Shown: positions 1-8,105 of the stretch, piece by piece
How the letters are laid out: every line of letters starts with the position of its first letter
How positions within the stretch are numbered: position 1 is the first letter of the stretch
Origin: Fictibacillus phosphorivorans
Lineage (GTDB): Bacteria; Bacillota; Bacilli; Bacillales; Fictibacillaceae
Direction: 5' to 3'
DNA length: 64,000 nucleotides
Assembly: GCF_023715845.1 (NCBI RefSeq)
Contig: NZ_JAMBOR010000012.1
Coordinates: 62,001 to 126,000 of the forward strand
Notes under the pieces: generated by a model
What the model saw: only the letters and a program-made list of their open reading frames with translations
What the model was told of the DNA's origin: nothing
Database searches by the model: none
Translations under genes and position numbers: made by a program

Positions 1-790
1 TGTTTTCCGCCATAATGATATGAACAGTCTTGAAAAATTATTAAAATCCGTAAATAAGAATAGAAAAGGCGGTGTCCTCATTCTCACTGAAGGAGTATAT
101 GGAATGACTGGCGACATCGCAAAGTTAGATGCCATTTGTGACCTAAAAGAAAAATATGACGCACGTCTTTTTGTTGATGATGCTCATGGGTTCGGTGTAA
201 TGGGACCATGCGGAAAAGGTGTCGGTGAGTATTTTGGCGTTCAGGATAGAGTAGATATATACCTATCTACCTTTGCTAAAGCCTTTACTGCTATTGGCGG
301 TGTCTCAGCGGCGAGCAAGGAAGTCGTAGATTGGATCCATTATAATGCAAGAACACAAATCTTCGCTAAAAGCTTGCCGATGGTTTATGTTAAAAGCCTT
401 CGTAAAACTTTAGAACTCATTTCGTCTGGTCATGACCGCCGACACCGACTTTTCCAGGTATCACAAAGCCTCTCTAACGGTTTAAAAAAATTAGGTTATT
501 TTGTCGCAGATACTCCTTCCCCAATTATTTCTGTTTATGTTCCTGGGGGCGACCTTCAAATGGGACTTCATTGGGTTAAATACTTACGTGATAACGGGTT
601 GTTTCTTCAGGCAGTCATGTATCCAGTAATTCCAAAAGGATTGTTCATGTTCCGAATCATACCTACCGCAAGTCACACAGAAGAACAAATTGAAACAACA
701 CTTCAAATTTTTAAGAGATTACGTGATGAACATAATTTGAAGCTGAACGTTAATCTAAATGCAGTAGACCGGATCTATGCAAATAGTTAA
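1..790 (+). CDS. KBL/BioF-type PLP aminotransferase (5' end outside window)
   Basis: Alpha-oxoamine synthase family (2-amino-3-ketobutyrate CoA ligase / 8-amino-7-oxononanoate synthase fold), a PLP enzyme joining an acyl-CoA to an amino acid. The reading frame is open to the first base; the stretch RHNDM before the first internal Met is family-typical, so the N-terminal third lies upstream. Visible: EGVYGMTGD, the PLP ring-contacting DDAHGFGVMG, and the probable Schiff-base lysine in STFAKAF. The C-terminal half is complete. Substrate cannot be told from this fragment; the usual SLSK/TLGK lysine context is altered to TFAK, so this may be a divergent family member rather than Kbl or BioF. A bidirectional terminator follows. 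Confidence 0.85.
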   Translation, partial: VFRHNDMNSLEKLLKSVNKNRKGGVLILTEGVYGMTGDIAKLDAICDLKEKYDARLFVDDAHGFGVMGPCGKGVGEYFGVQDRVDIYLSTFAKAFTAIGGVSAASKEVVDWIHYNARTQIFAKSLPMVYVKSLRKTLELISSGHDRRHRLFQVSQSLSNGLKKLGYFVADTPSPIISVYVPGGDLQMGLHWVKYLRDNGLFLQAVMYPVIPKGLFMFRIIPTASHTEEQIETTLQIFKRLRDEHNLKLNVNLNAVDRIYANS

Positions 791-820
791 ATGAGAAAGG
801 CTTGTGGTGATAAAAATTAA

Positions 821-848
821 AAACCCGGGAGAGAATCCCGGGTCTTTT
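821..848. terminator. Bidirectional intrinsic terminator
   Basis: Perfect 8 bp stem ACCCGGGA/TCCCGGGT with a GAGAA loop, T-rich on the plus side and A-rich on the other side (T-rich on minus). It separates the convergent aminotransferase and SASP genes. Confidence 0.85.
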
Positions 849-868
849 CTTACAAGGAGGTTGCTGGA

Positions 869-1057
869 TTAACGAAGTCCGCCTAGCGCTTGAGCTACAA
901 GACGCTTAGTGATTTCGCCACCAACAGATCCGTTTGCACGAGAAGTTGTGTCTGGTCCAAGTTGTACTCCGAACTCAGCAGCGATCTCTTGCTTCATTGC
1001 ATCAAGAGCTCCTTGTGCTCCAGGAACTACGATTTGGTTGCTTTGGTTACGTGCCAT
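869..1057 (-). CDS. Alpha/beta-type small acid-soluble spore protein
   Basis: A 62-residue SASP of the major alpha/beta type, which coats spore DNA in the forespore and protects it from UV and heat. The family signature is clear: [16 protein letters not shown], a GPR-protease-type site around EIAAEFGV (residues 25-32), and the C-terminal GGEITKRLV. The ATG has a strong AAAGGAGG Shine-Dalgarno 7-8 bases upstream. A near-perfect sigma-G promoter lies about 65 bases upstream, which fits forespore-specific expression. Paralogues are normal in Bacillaceae, so no particular ssp letter can be assigned. Confidence 0.96.
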   Translation of the reverse strand: MARNQSNQIVVPGAQGALDAMKQEIAAEFGVQLGPDTTSRANGSVGGEITKRLVAQALGGLR

Positions 1058-1120
1058 GCGATTTCCCTCCTTTGGGAGATAATATGTACGGAAAAGACAG
1101 AGTTGTTTTTCCGTTAAGAG

Positions 1121-1150
1121 TAGTATGAGTTAATTTTGAAAACCTATTCA
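1121..1150 (-). promoter_or_regulatory. Sigma-G promoter of the SASP gene
   Basis: On the minus strand TGAATA is followed after exactly 17 bases by CATACTA. These match the sigma-G/sigma-F type -35 and -10 elements, upstream of an SASP gene as expected for forespore transcription. Confidence 0.85.
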
Positions 1151-1169
1151 TAGAAAAATAAATTTTTTT

Positions 1170-1206
1170 CAAAAAAAAAACAAGAACTTGTTATAAGTCC
1201 TTGTTT
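1170..1206 (-). terminator. Terminator of the small membrane-protein gene
   Basis: Minus-strand stem CAAGGACTT/AAGTTCTTG (one mismatch) followed by ten T. The stop codon of the upstream gene lies inside the stem. Confidence 0.75.
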
Positions 1207-1379
1207 TGCTTCTCTTTACTTAATAAATCCTCTTCTATTAATTGAGCTTTTTGTAATTCTCTTGCAGAATGCTTTTTAAAAAATACAACGGTTCGCCAAG
1301 CAAAAATGGTGAAGATGGCGAGTGTTATAAAAGCAGGTATATATTCTAGTTTATTCTCCGGAAACACAATTGGTAGCAT
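1191..1379 (-). CDS. Small single-span membrane protein, unknown function
   Basis: A 62-residue protein whose start is chosen at the ATG giving MLPIVFPENK, because GAGGG lies 9-10 bases upstream; a further in-frame ATG eight codons earlier has no Shine-Dalgarno. One hydrophobic segment (about residues 12-33, AFITLAIFTIFAWRTVVFF) is followed by a charged tail rich in Lys/Glu, suggesting an N-out, C-in membrane peptide. I do not recognise the family. It ends in a clear terminator, which supports it being a real gene. Confidence 0.6.
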   Translation of the reverse strand: MLPIVFPENKLEYIPAFITLAIFTIFAWRTVVFFKKHSARELQKAQLIEEDLLSKEKQNKDL

Positions 1380-1479
1380 TTCTTTGCACCCTCTCGTAGA
1401 CATTACGCTTTATTATAACAAATTAAAAGAGCAAATGAAAAGACCAGCAAAAATCAACCGGTTTGTTTATACTACCCTC

Positions 1480-2397
1480 TTAGTTTGAAAAACTTCCTGC
1501 CTCTAGTTCTTTCACATATCGATTCCAAGGATGCTCGTAACATTCCTTGCTGCATGAACGTCTATGTTCCTCCTCGCACGCTTCACACATTAATAAGTGC
1601 TTATTACATTCAGGGTTTCCACATTTTACATAACGTTCTTCAGGATTTCCACAATGATAACATTTGCCGACAACCGCTTCTTCTCCTGTGCGATTGACAG
1701 GTACGGAGATTCGTTCGTCAAATACATAGCATTTTCCATCCCAACGTTTCCCTTTTGTTTCTGGGTCATAACCGTAGCTAATTATACCCCCTTCTAATTG
1801 AGAAACATCTTTAAATCCTTCTTTAATAAGAAAACCAGAGAACTTTTCACAGCGAATTCCGCCTGTGCAATACGTCAAGACTTTTTTATCTTTAAACTGA
1901 CTAAAGTTTTCTCTTACCCATTGAGGGAGTTCTCTAAATGTCTCTACATCTGGTCTAATCGCATTTTTGAAATGGCCAAGATCGTATTCATACGTATTGC
2001 GAGCATCTAAGATTACAACGTCTTCCTGCTCCATAGCTGCAAGCCATTCTTTTGGAGAAAGATGTTTTCCGGTAGTTTCATTTGGATTAACATCATCTTC
2101 AAGACTTAAATGAACGAGTTCAGGTCTCACCCTTACTTTCATCTTTTTAAATGCGTGAGTTTCTGAAGGTTCTATTTTAAAGACCGTGTCTGCAAACCTA
2201 GGATCATTCTTCATATCGTCCATATATTTATTGGTTTGTTCGACTGTTCCGGATACTGTGCCGTTTATCCCTTCATGGGCAACTAAGATCCGACCTTTCA
2301 ATCCAAGCTCCTTACAATATGCAAGGTGTTCTTCTTTAAAAGACTCTGGATCATCTATGGATACATATTTGTAATATAGCAAAACTTGATATTGCAT
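1480..2397 (-). CDS. trhO: Oxygen-dependent tRNA uridine(34) hydroxylase (rhodanese family)
   Basis: TrhO/YceA/YbfQ family, 305 residues. These proteins make 5-hydroxyuridine at tRNA position 34 using O2. An N-terminal ferredoxin-like domain (about 1-100) is followed by a rhodanese domain (about 115-215) with the catalytic cysteine in CTGGIRC (C177). The C-terminal zinc-type module has [12 protein letters not shown] and CEAC/CSKEC cysteine pairs (about 246-286). The ATG is preceded by AGGTGG. It is monocistronic by position; no clear terminator is seen downstream. Confidence 0.93.
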   Translation of the reverse strand: MQYQVLLYYKYVSIDDPESFKEEHLAYCKELGLKGRILVAHEGINGTVSGTVEQTNKYMDDMKNDPRFADTVFKIEPSETHAFKKMKVRVRPELVHLSLEDDVNPNETTGKHLSPKEWLAAMEQEDVVILDARNTYEYDLGHFKNAIRPDVETFRELPQWVRENFSQFKDKKVLTYCTGGIRCEKFSGFLIKEGFKDVSQLEGGIISYGYDPETKGKRWDGKCYVFDERISVPVNRTGEEAVVGKCYHCGNPEERYVKCGNPECNKHLLMCEACEEEHRRSCSKECYEHPWNRYVKELEAGSFSN

Positions 2398-2463
2398 GAT
2401 TCCACCTACTTCAGTTTCTTAAAAAATCCATTCTAATCATAACAAATTACTAAAAAAATAAAA

Positions 2464-2479
2464 ATACTGCTAACAGTAT
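2464..2479 (-). other. Short hairpin with U-tract ahead of trhO
   Basis: ATACTG-CTAA-CAGTAT on plus; on minus the stem is followed by a T-rich run. It lies upstream of trhO with no minus-strand gene before it, so it would act as a leader hairpin if transcribed. The stem is short and may be chance. Confidence 0.3.
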
Positions 2480-2552
2480 CACTCAAAATCTTTTAATTTA
2501 TCATAAAAGAGCTATACATTTATTTACAAAAATTCTCTTCCATTCCCAGTTG

Positions 2553-2566
2553 TTTCAGCGCTTTCA
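2553..2566. promoter_or_regulatory. Near-consensus cre (CcpA) site
   Basis: The minus-strand 14-mer TGAAAGCGCTGAAA matches the cre consensus TGWNANCGNTNWCA at 13 of 14 positions. It is centred about 68 bases upstream of the LysM/CAP start codon. Function is inferred from pattern alone. Confidence 0.4.
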
Positions 2567-2626
2567 TTGTGTGAATATTTTATTAGTGGGATTCGTTGGA
2601 GGAACTGGGGATTTCGGAGGATACTT

Positions 2627-3397
2627 ATGCGTTTAAAAATTGCTGCTTTAAGTCTTTCTGCTTTTCTTTTGATGGGGTCTGCAACATATGCAGCGACACC
2701 TTATGTGGTTAAGCATAATGATACTCTTTGGAGTATTGCTCAAGATAAAAATGTAAGTATGAAGAGTGTGATCGGAATGAACTTATTAAAAAGTTCATCG
2801 ATTTATGCTGGACAAACTCTTTATGTTCCAACCTCTTCAAAACAATATACCGTTAAAACAGGAGACACATTATATAAAATCGCTTCGGCGTCAAATGTTA
2901 GTCTATGGGCAATTAAACAGGCAAACCCTCAAGTACGGCAAATTAACTGGGTTTATCCTGGACAAGTTCTAGATCTTCCAGCTTCGGCTGTACAAAAATC
3001 TGCTGCACCTGCCTCAGCTCCATCTTCCGTTGGTGCATACGCTACTCAAGTTTCACAATTGGTGAATCAAGAGCGTCAAAAAGCAGGACTTGCCCCATTA
3101 ACACTTGATGCTGAACTTTGTAACGTCGCTTTAGTGAAAGCTAAAGATATGATTGCTCATAATTATTTCGACCACAATTCACCTACTTACGGTTCACCTT
3201 TTGACATGATGCGCAACTTTGGTATCGATTACACTGCAGCTGGTGAAAACATTGCAAAAGGCCAGACATCAGCCCAAGCCGTTATGAACGATTGGATGAA
3301 CAGCCCAGGCCATAGACAAAACATATTAAGCTCTAACTATGATTTAATCGGGGTTGCTTATTATGAAGGAGCCTGGGTACAACTTTTCAAAAAATAA
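2627..3397 (+). CDS. Secreted LysM x2 / CAP (SCP-like) domain protein
   Basis: A 256-residue exported protein. The start is the ATG behind TTCGGAGG, not an in-frame ATG 20 codons upstream. Residues 1-22 form a signal peptide (probable cleavage after TYA). Two LysM repeats follow (about 25-68 and 73-118, each with GDTL/NDTL and an LYVP or LDLP end), then an Ala/Ser/Pro linker and a YkwD-type CAP domain (about 138-256). CAP markers are HNYFDH (178-183), GENIA (206-210) and SPGHR (226-230). LysM implies peptidoglycan binding; the CAP activity in bacteria is unknown. Related proteins are often spore or wall associated. Confidence 0.92.
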   Translation: MRLKIAALSLSAFLLMGSATYAATPYVVKHNDTLWSIAQDKNVSMKSVIGMNLLKSSSIYAGQTLYVPTSSKQYTVKTGDTLYKIASASNVSLWAIKQANPQVRQINWVYPGQVLDLPASAVQKSAAPASAPSSVGAYATQVSQLVNQERQKAGLAPLTLDAELCNVALVKAKDMIAHNYFDHNSPTYGSPFDMMRNFGIDYTAAGENIAKGQTSAQAVMNDWMNSPGHRQNILSSNYDLIGVAYYEGAWVQLFKK

Positions 3398-3420
3398 AAG
3401 TCTTTCAATCGAATTCCACA

Positions 3421-3456
3421 AAAAAAGCATGCAGCTTGGTAGCCGCATGCTTTTCT
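3421..3456 (+). terminator. Terminator of the LysM/CAP gene
   Basis: 10 bp arms AAAAGCATGC/GCATGCTTTT around a 12-base loop, T-run on plus. Confidence 0.85.
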
Positions 3457-3576
3457 ATTTACTTATAAGTGATACTCGAAATGAGAATATAAAAATTCTC
3501 TCGTTTCCAAAGTTCCTCTCTCCTTTAAAGAGAGATTCTATCTTTTGAAGCTTAAATCCTTTTTAGTAATGGAGGT

Positions 3577-4776
3577 TTAAGAATTCCTTTTCTTTGGCGT
3601 TGACTTTTTAATTACAGGTTTCCCATTTTTATGTTGAGAATTATTCTGTACCTCTTCTATAACGACATTCCCTCTCTCCAAAAGCTGCTTTTGCAGTGGA
3701 ACATTTAGATTTGATGTCCATTTTTTCACAGATGATAATTCAGCTTTTGTTACGAGGGAAACAACGGTTCCCTCCTTACTCATTCTTCCAGTTCTTCCTG
3801 AACGGTGAACATATTGTTTAATATCTTCAGGAAGCTCAAGGTGGACGACGTGTGTCACATCAGGAATATCCAGACCGCGCGTCGCAACATCAGTAGTTAA
3901 CAGTACAGGGATTTTGCCTCGTTTGAAATCATTTATTACCTTTTGTCTTTCCTGTTTTGTTGAATTACCAGCAAGAACACCAAGTTTAATCTTCTTGTAT
4001 TCAAGTTTTGAAGCGAATTCATCCATCTTTATAGAACTGTTGACAAAAACCATCGCTTTAATTCCAGGTGTATGACGGATCAGCTTTCGAAGGTTATCCA
4101 CCTTATCACGGTATTCCGATACCATAAACGTATGTGTGACCTGACTAGCTGTCTCTTGTTTATCCACTTTAATAACGATAGGTTCGACTGCTAATTTACT
4201 TGACCAGTCTTCTGTTTTTTTATTAATGGTCGCTGAAACAAACACAAGTTGGCGATCTCTTAAAGTTGCATTAATTACCTGTTCAACATCGTTGTTAAAG
4301 CCAGCCTCAATGATATGATCTGCTTCATCGATAACAATCGTTTTTACTTCATGGACCTTCAGTTTTTTATTCTGTATCAATTCTTTAACTCGTCCGGGTG
4401 TTCCAACGATGTATTGAGGTTTTTTCTTTAATTTATCAAGCTGTCTCTGCATGTTGGCTCCACCAATCAAAGAAGCTCCACTTAGTCCGCTATTTTCAGT
4501 GAACTTCTGGCAAACTTCATAGATCTGCATAGCAAGTTCTCTTGTCGGTGCAAGAAATACGACTTGTGCATTTTTAATTTCTGGCTTTAACTTTGCAAGT
4601 GCTGGTAAAGCATAAGCAAGAGTTTTCCCTGTTCCAGTCGGCGATTCAATAACAACATCTTTATTCTCTAACAAACTCGGAATTGCTCGCTCCTGAATAT
4701 CTGTCAATGATGTGAATCCACTCTTATTCCACGCGTTTTGGATAAATTCCGGAAAACTATGTATCAATTGTGTCAT
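3577..4776 (-). CDS. yfmL: DEAD-box ATP-dependent RNA helicase, YfmL type
   Basis: A 399-residue two-RecA-domain helicase. Motifs seen: Q-motif region FTSLTDIQ (21-28), Walker A SPTGTGKT (45-52), PTREL, GTPGR, DEAD (150-153), SAT, and the C-terminal TDVATRGLD and HRSGRTGR. A short basic tail replaces long C-terminal extensions. Sequence and length are closest to B. subtilis YfmL, which acts in late 50S ribosome assembly; that role is inferred by homology. Its ATG overlaps the stop of the preceding gene (ATGA), implying translational coupling to the unknown upstream protein. Confidence 0.85.
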   Translation of the reverse strand: MTQLIHSFPEFIQNAWNKSGFTSLTDIQERAIPSLLENKDVVIESPTGTGKTLAYALPALAKLKPEIKNAQVVFLAPTRELAMQIYEVCQKFTENSGLSGASLIGGANMQRQLDKLKKKPQYIVGTPGRVKELIQNKKLKVHEVKTIVIDEADHIIEAGFNNDVEQVINATLRDRQLVFVSATINKKTEDWSSKLAVEPIVIKVDKQETASQVTHTFMVSEYRDKVDNLRKLIRHTPGIKAMVFVNSSIKMDEFASKLEYKKIKLGVLAGNSTKQERQKVINDFKRGKIPVLLTTDVATRGLDIPDVTHVVHLELPEDIKQYVHRSGRTGRMSKEGTVVSLVTKAELSSVKKWTSNLNVPLQKQLLERGNVVIEEVQNNSQHKNGKPVIKKSTPKKRNS

Positions 4777-5312
4777 TTTTTATACCCCTTAAAATATTCA
4801 TTCATTTCTTTCATAGACGCAATAACCTGTTCAAGAACGATAGAAAAACGTTCAGGTTCTTCTTCAGAAAAAGGCTTTTGCAAGTGTATGGAGACCGTAT
4901 TACTGAATACGTTTCTAGATTCTCCATATATATAGGTAAGTTTTTGCTGAATATCTCCTTTTAAATCGCCTTCATACCATTTTTTTAAGATGGATTGTAG
5001 TTGTTTACAATCTGTTTCAATTTCATAGACCGGTGTTTCTATATTTATGGAAAGCTTGCTGCCCGCTCCTTCAGGATTATCTTTTAATTTTTCAGTAGCG
5101 TAATTTTCTAGATTAGCCGTTAAAGTAAGGTTTCCTTTAAAAGACCGGCTAATTTCCGAAACTAAAAAATCGATTGAGTAATGTCTGCTGATTACGGCAA
5201 GATCCACTAAATCTTTTCGATCTACAATTTCTATCGCGCCAGCAAAATCTAAATCATATACAGCACCTTCTAGCACAACCTTTAGATTATCATAAACCGA
5301 TGGATGATACAT
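4773..5312 (-). CDS. Conserved-looking protein of unknown function
   Basis: 179 residues, no signal peptide, no transmembrane segment and no cysteine cluster; the only obvious Cys is in DCKQLQ. It is acidic with alternating beta-like segments (LTLTANLENY, LSINIETPVYEIE, VSIHLQKPF), then a helical C-terminus (SIVLEQVIASMKEMNEYF). I do not recognise a family. The coding frame is clean and the stop overlaps the helicase start by four bases, so the two are very likely co-translated. A link to RNA or ribosome work is only an inference from that neighbour. Confidence 0.75.
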   Translation of the reverse strand: MYHPSVYDNLKVVLEGAVYDLDFAGAIEIVDRKDLVDLAVISRHYSIDFLVSEISRSFKGNLTLTANLENYATEKLKDNPEGAGSKLSINIETPVYEIETDCKQLQSILKKWYEGDLKGDIQQKLTYIYGESRNVFSNTVSIHLQKPFSEEEPERFSIVLEQVIASMKEMNEYFKGYKK

Positions 5313-5364
5313 CTTGCTCGCTCCTTTATTTAAAAAGTAAATTTAATGTACGGTACGTGAAATT

Positions 5365-5730
5365 TTATTTCCCCTGTTCATTTAATTGCTCTTTCATTTG
5401 ATTTAGTACATATAAAACCGATTTTACCATTTCCGTGATGCGTTTATCTTTCATGTTTTTTTGAAAAACATAAACGCCCAAGTAACCGATGTTTTCAGCT
5501 GCGGTTTTGATCTGAATGGGATATAAGTATTTAGGTTTATTCGTGATGACCCATTCTCGCGCGAGCGGCTCCCATTCTTTTACTCTAGAATGAATGCGGT
5601 CTGCAAACGGCTTAACTTCACTATAAAAATCAGCTTCTGCTTCTCTTACCTTTGTAACCGTTTTGTAAATATGAAACGCTTCATTGATATCAGCGATTAA
5701 TTCTGTGGTTTTATCGTATAAAGTGCTCAT
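5365..5730 (-). CDS. YppE-like DUF1798 protein
   Basis: 121 residues from the ATG giving MSTLYDKTTE; a longer in-frame start 20 codons upstream would begin in a stretch without family similarity. The body (YSEVKPFADRIHSRVKEWEPLAREW, then PKYLYPIQIKTAAENI and ITEMVKSVLYVLNQMK) follows the pattern of B. subtilis YppE, a small four-helix protein of unknown function. It lies near yppC/recU as yppE does in B. subtilis, which supports the call. Confidence 0.75.
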   Translation of the reverse strand: MSTLYDKTTELIADINEAFHIYKTVTKVREAEADFYSEVKPFADRIHSRVKEWEPLAREWVITNKPKYLYPIQIKTAAENIGYLGVYVFQKNMKDKRITEMVKSVLYVLNQMKEQLNEQGK

Positions 5731-5796
5731 AAAAAAAGTCCCCCCATTCTTTATATCGTACCAAAGAATGAAGAGACTTACACTTTTCATTTCGTT

Positions 5797-6306
5797 TTAT
5801 AAAGTAAACAGACTCACAAACCAGTTCTTTTTTGGTTTTTCTTTTACATAAAGTTTTTCTTCAGGGTAATTGTTCTTCAGTATAGCTACCTCAAGGTCCT
5901 GCAGCCGTGCTTCCATGTTTTCTATCTTCTTTATAAGTTCTTCTAGTTCGGAAGCATGCTGAAGCATTTGGTAAGATACAACAGAATCAGCTTTCTCTTC
6001 CACTTTTTTTTCTAGTTCTTTAATGGCTTTGTTTAGACGATCAAACTTCTCTTCAAACTGGGTTGGCAGTTCTACGGATTTTTCGGATGTTTGCGAAGAC
6101 TGGATTTGAATATCATTCATCAGTAATCCATTATCTAGCTGAGCCTTGATCTCCCTCAACTGCTCGATGTCTTCCTGTTTGAACAAATAATGGCCATGCT
6201 CGTTCTTCTCACATGGAATATTAAAATGTCTAACCCAACGCTGAACTGTTGTCGGATTCACCCCAAGTTCTTCAGAGACAGTTTTGGTCTTCAGCACCAT
6301 TTCCAT
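5797..6306 (-). CDS. racA: RacA-like chromosome-anchoring protein (MerR-type HTH plus coiled coil)
   Basis: 169 residues. Residues 4-45 are a MerR-like winged helix (VSEELGVNPTTVQRWVRHF, then GHYLF), very like RacA of B. subtilis. About 75-150 is a heptad-rich coiled coil (LNKAIKELEKKVEEKADSVVSYQML), including RacA's KADxVVSYQxL stretch. The C-terminus is Lys-rich and ends in hydrophobic NWFVSLFTL. RacA binds GC-rich sites near oriC and, through DivIVA, ties the chromosome to the pole in sporulating cells. Another MerR-like coiled-coil regulator is possible. B. subtilis racA sits elsewhere, so the position is unusual. Confidence 0.75.
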   Translation of the reverse strand: MEMVLKTKTVSEELGVNPTTVQRWVRHFNIPCEKNEHGHYLFKQEDIEQLREIKAQLDNGLLMNDIQIQSSQTSEKSVELPTQFEEKFDRLNKAIKELEKKVEEKADSVVSYQMLQHASELEELIKKIENMEARLQDLEVAILKNNYPEEKLYVKEKPKKNWFVSLFTL

Positions 6307-6521
6307 TATGAATCCCTCCCCGTTTTCTTGTAGGAACTAATTTCGTTCTGTATCCTCCTAACCCCTTCATACGTGACAAAACTAGTTTTTATTCGGCAAA
6401 GAAAGTGCAAAAACACTTAATTAACTTTATTTCGACAGCTAATTGTTGATTGTTTGTATATTCGGTCGCTTCTACCGTAAAACTAATAAAAGTTCACGCT
6501 TGTAAAAGGAGGTGCACAATA

Positions 6522-6656
6522 ATGAACGAAGAAAGCAAACAGCAGCAAAGACAAGATCAGTACTCACAGCAGCAAGGAACTGAAAAAACAGAACAGAAGC
6601 AAAACACAGGTTATGGTGATAAAAAACTAGAAGGTCCCGATATTCCTAGCACGTAA
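6522..6656 (+). CDS. Small Gln/Lys-rich hydrophilic protein, unknown
   Basis: A 44-residue protein starting at the ATG behind AAAAGGAGG (spacing 8-9). About half the residues are Gln, Lys, Glu or Ser; the C-terminus KKLEGPDIPST looks conserved, of the kind seen in small spore-associated proteins of Bacillaceae. No hydrophobic core or membrane segment. The optimal Shine-Dalgarno and an immediate terminator support a real gene. Spore location is a guess from composition and genome type. Confidence 0.65.
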   Translation: MNEESKQQQRQDQYSQQQGTEKTEQKQNTGYGDKKLEGPDIPST

Positions 6657-6662
6657 CATTAG

Positions 6663-6692
6663 AAAAGACGGCATATTCTTGCCGTCTTTTTA
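6663..6692. terminator. Bidirectional terminator
   Basis: Arms AAAAGACGGC/GCCGTCTTTT with T-runs on both strands, between the 44-residue protein gene and convergent yppC. Confidence 0.85.
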
Positions 6693-6700
6693 TTTGCTTT

Positions 6701-7657
6701 TTAAAGATTTTGAATCCATTCCTTTAGCAGGATACCCATTTTAATCTGTCTCTGTTTTTGTTTATACCAATCTGTAAGGTAAGGTTTTTCTATATTCTTA
6801 GATGGTTTATAAAACACCTCCAGATTCATTCCATTTCGATACCAGTCTTTCATTGTCTTCCTATGATGATTAACAATTGGATAGACCATTCTAAGCATTG
6901 GAGTCTCCCTGATTTTTTTTGGATACACAAACCGTTCAAAATCATGTCTCGATCCCGTATGGGTCACTGCATCAGAGAATCGGATAATCTCTTTACTCCA
7001 TCGCGATTCAAATAAAAGGGAGTAAAGCATCTTCCCTGTTTCGATTCTCTTTTTAACCGATTTAAATCCATGAACGGAAATTCCGTATACATCTCCGGAC
7101 AAGACTGGAAATAGTACCGTACTAAAATGCATATAGTCTTGAAGAAGAAAAGGGATCTTTTTGAATACCCTCATTCTATAAAAAGGATGTCTGATCAGAG
7201 GTTTTTCAATCACATGCTGTTCATTGATGATTAATGATGTGCATAATCGCTTTAGATCTTTCTCGATCCAAAAGCGGTGCCATTCTTCTTTCATAAATGA
7301 AGAAACATAAAAGCAATCAAGGAGATCAAATAAGGGAACTCCTTTCTCCTTGCTGTACTCATAAAGAAGCAGCTGAGGAAAAGCATCCTGGAAGATCAGC
7401 CAGTTTGCCCGTTCATATGTATAAAATAAATGTTTCCTAGTATCTCGAGACAAGAACCTTGGAAGCCATTCTCCTTTTAGATCACACATGCTATAACCTG
7501 CATTCCTTGAAACAAGGCTAGCGAGCATGGCCCATCTTATCTCAGGGTTTCTTTTAAAAAAAGAGGCATAACTTACGGTACGTGAAATATTATCACGATT
7601 TTGTGAAATCGTCTTTTTGCAGATCATTTTAATAATATCCGGATATTGCAGTTCCAC
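6701..7657 (-). CDS. yppC: YppC family protein (DUF2515)
   Basis: 318 residues with a GTG start behind GGAGGT. Resembles B. subtilis YppC over its whole length, including ISRTVSYASFFKRNPEIRWAML and NAGYSMCDLKGEWL. Function unknown. It is divergent from the glutaredoxin-recU-ponA genes, in the same neighbourhood as in B. subtilis. There is no signal peptide or obvious catalytic motif; many Trp, Tyr and Arg residues. Confidence 0.85.
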   Translation of the reverse strand: MELQYPDIIKMICKKTISQNRDNISRTVSYASFFKRNPEIRWAMLASLVSRNAGYSMCDLKGEWLPRFLSRDTRKHLFYTYERANWLIFQDAFPQLLLYEYSKEKGVPLFDLLDCFYVSSFMKEEWHRFWIEKDLKRLCTSLIINEQHVIEKPLIRHPFYRMRVFKKIPFLLQDYMHFSTVLFPVLSGDVYGISVHGFKSVKKRIETGKMLYSLLFESRWSKEIIRFSDAVTHTGSRHDFERFVYPKKIRETPMLRMVYPIVNHHRKTMKDWYRNGMNLEVFYKPSKNIEKPYLTDWYKQKQRQIKMGILLKEWIQNL

Positions 7658-7788
7658 GCTGTACCTCCTATGTTTTTCCTTATTCTTTTATCGTTAGCTT
7701 CAGCATTATAAAATATTTGTATCGCGTACGAAAAAGGAGTAAACTAATCTTTATGAAAGATGCAAATTGGAAAAAGGAGGCATAAACA

Positions 7789-8034
7789 TTGGAGAAGAAA
7801 GTAATCATCTACACACAGGAAACATGCCCTCCGTGCTTCGCAGAAAAAGAGTGGCTGAAAGCAAATGATATCGAATTTGAAGAACGCGACATACGAAAAA
7901 ACCAAAGCTATATGAAGGAAGTCATGGATCTGGGTGCTTCTGCTACTCCTGTAACTGTGATCAGCACAGAAGAGGGCAAACAGGTCATTATGGGTTTTAA
8001 AGAAGATGAACTTTCTGTACTATTAGAAAAGTAA
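7789..8034 (+). CDS. Glutaredoxin-like thiol protein
   Basis: 81 residues, TTG start with AAAGGAGG 8 bases upstream. Thioredoxin-fold redox protein with the dithiol motif CPPC (13-16) and the cis-proline loop ATPVTV (about 53-58); a single small domain of glutaredoxin length. In an organism that also carries bacillithiol genes it could work as a bacilliredoxin- or NrdH-like electron carrier, but the partner is not visible. It lies just ahead of recU, separated by a weak hairpin. Confidence 0.85.
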   Translation: MEKKVIIYTQETCPPCFAEKEWLKANDIEFEERDIRKNQSYMKEVMDLGASATPVTVISTEEGKQVIMGFKEDELSVLLEK

Positions 8035-8047
8035 ACTAAACGCGGCT

Positions 8048-8086
8048 ATGTGTATCTATTTTCGTAATAATGCGCATAGCCATCTT
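8048..8086 (+). terminator. Possible weak terminator between the glutaredoxin-like gene and recU
   Basis: GGCTATGTG pairs with CGCATAGCC (one G-T pair) around an about 20-base loop. The U-tract is poor (ATCTTTCATT), so read-through to recU is likely. Confidence 0.35.
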
Positions 8087-8105
8087 TCATTAAAGGAGAT
8101 GAATC

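Noticed and set aside
5349-7588. Identical 15-mer TACGGTACGTGAAAT at 5349 and 7574
   Set aside because: A few 15-base matches are expected by chance in 64 kb, and one copy lies inside the yppC coding sequence with no matching context.
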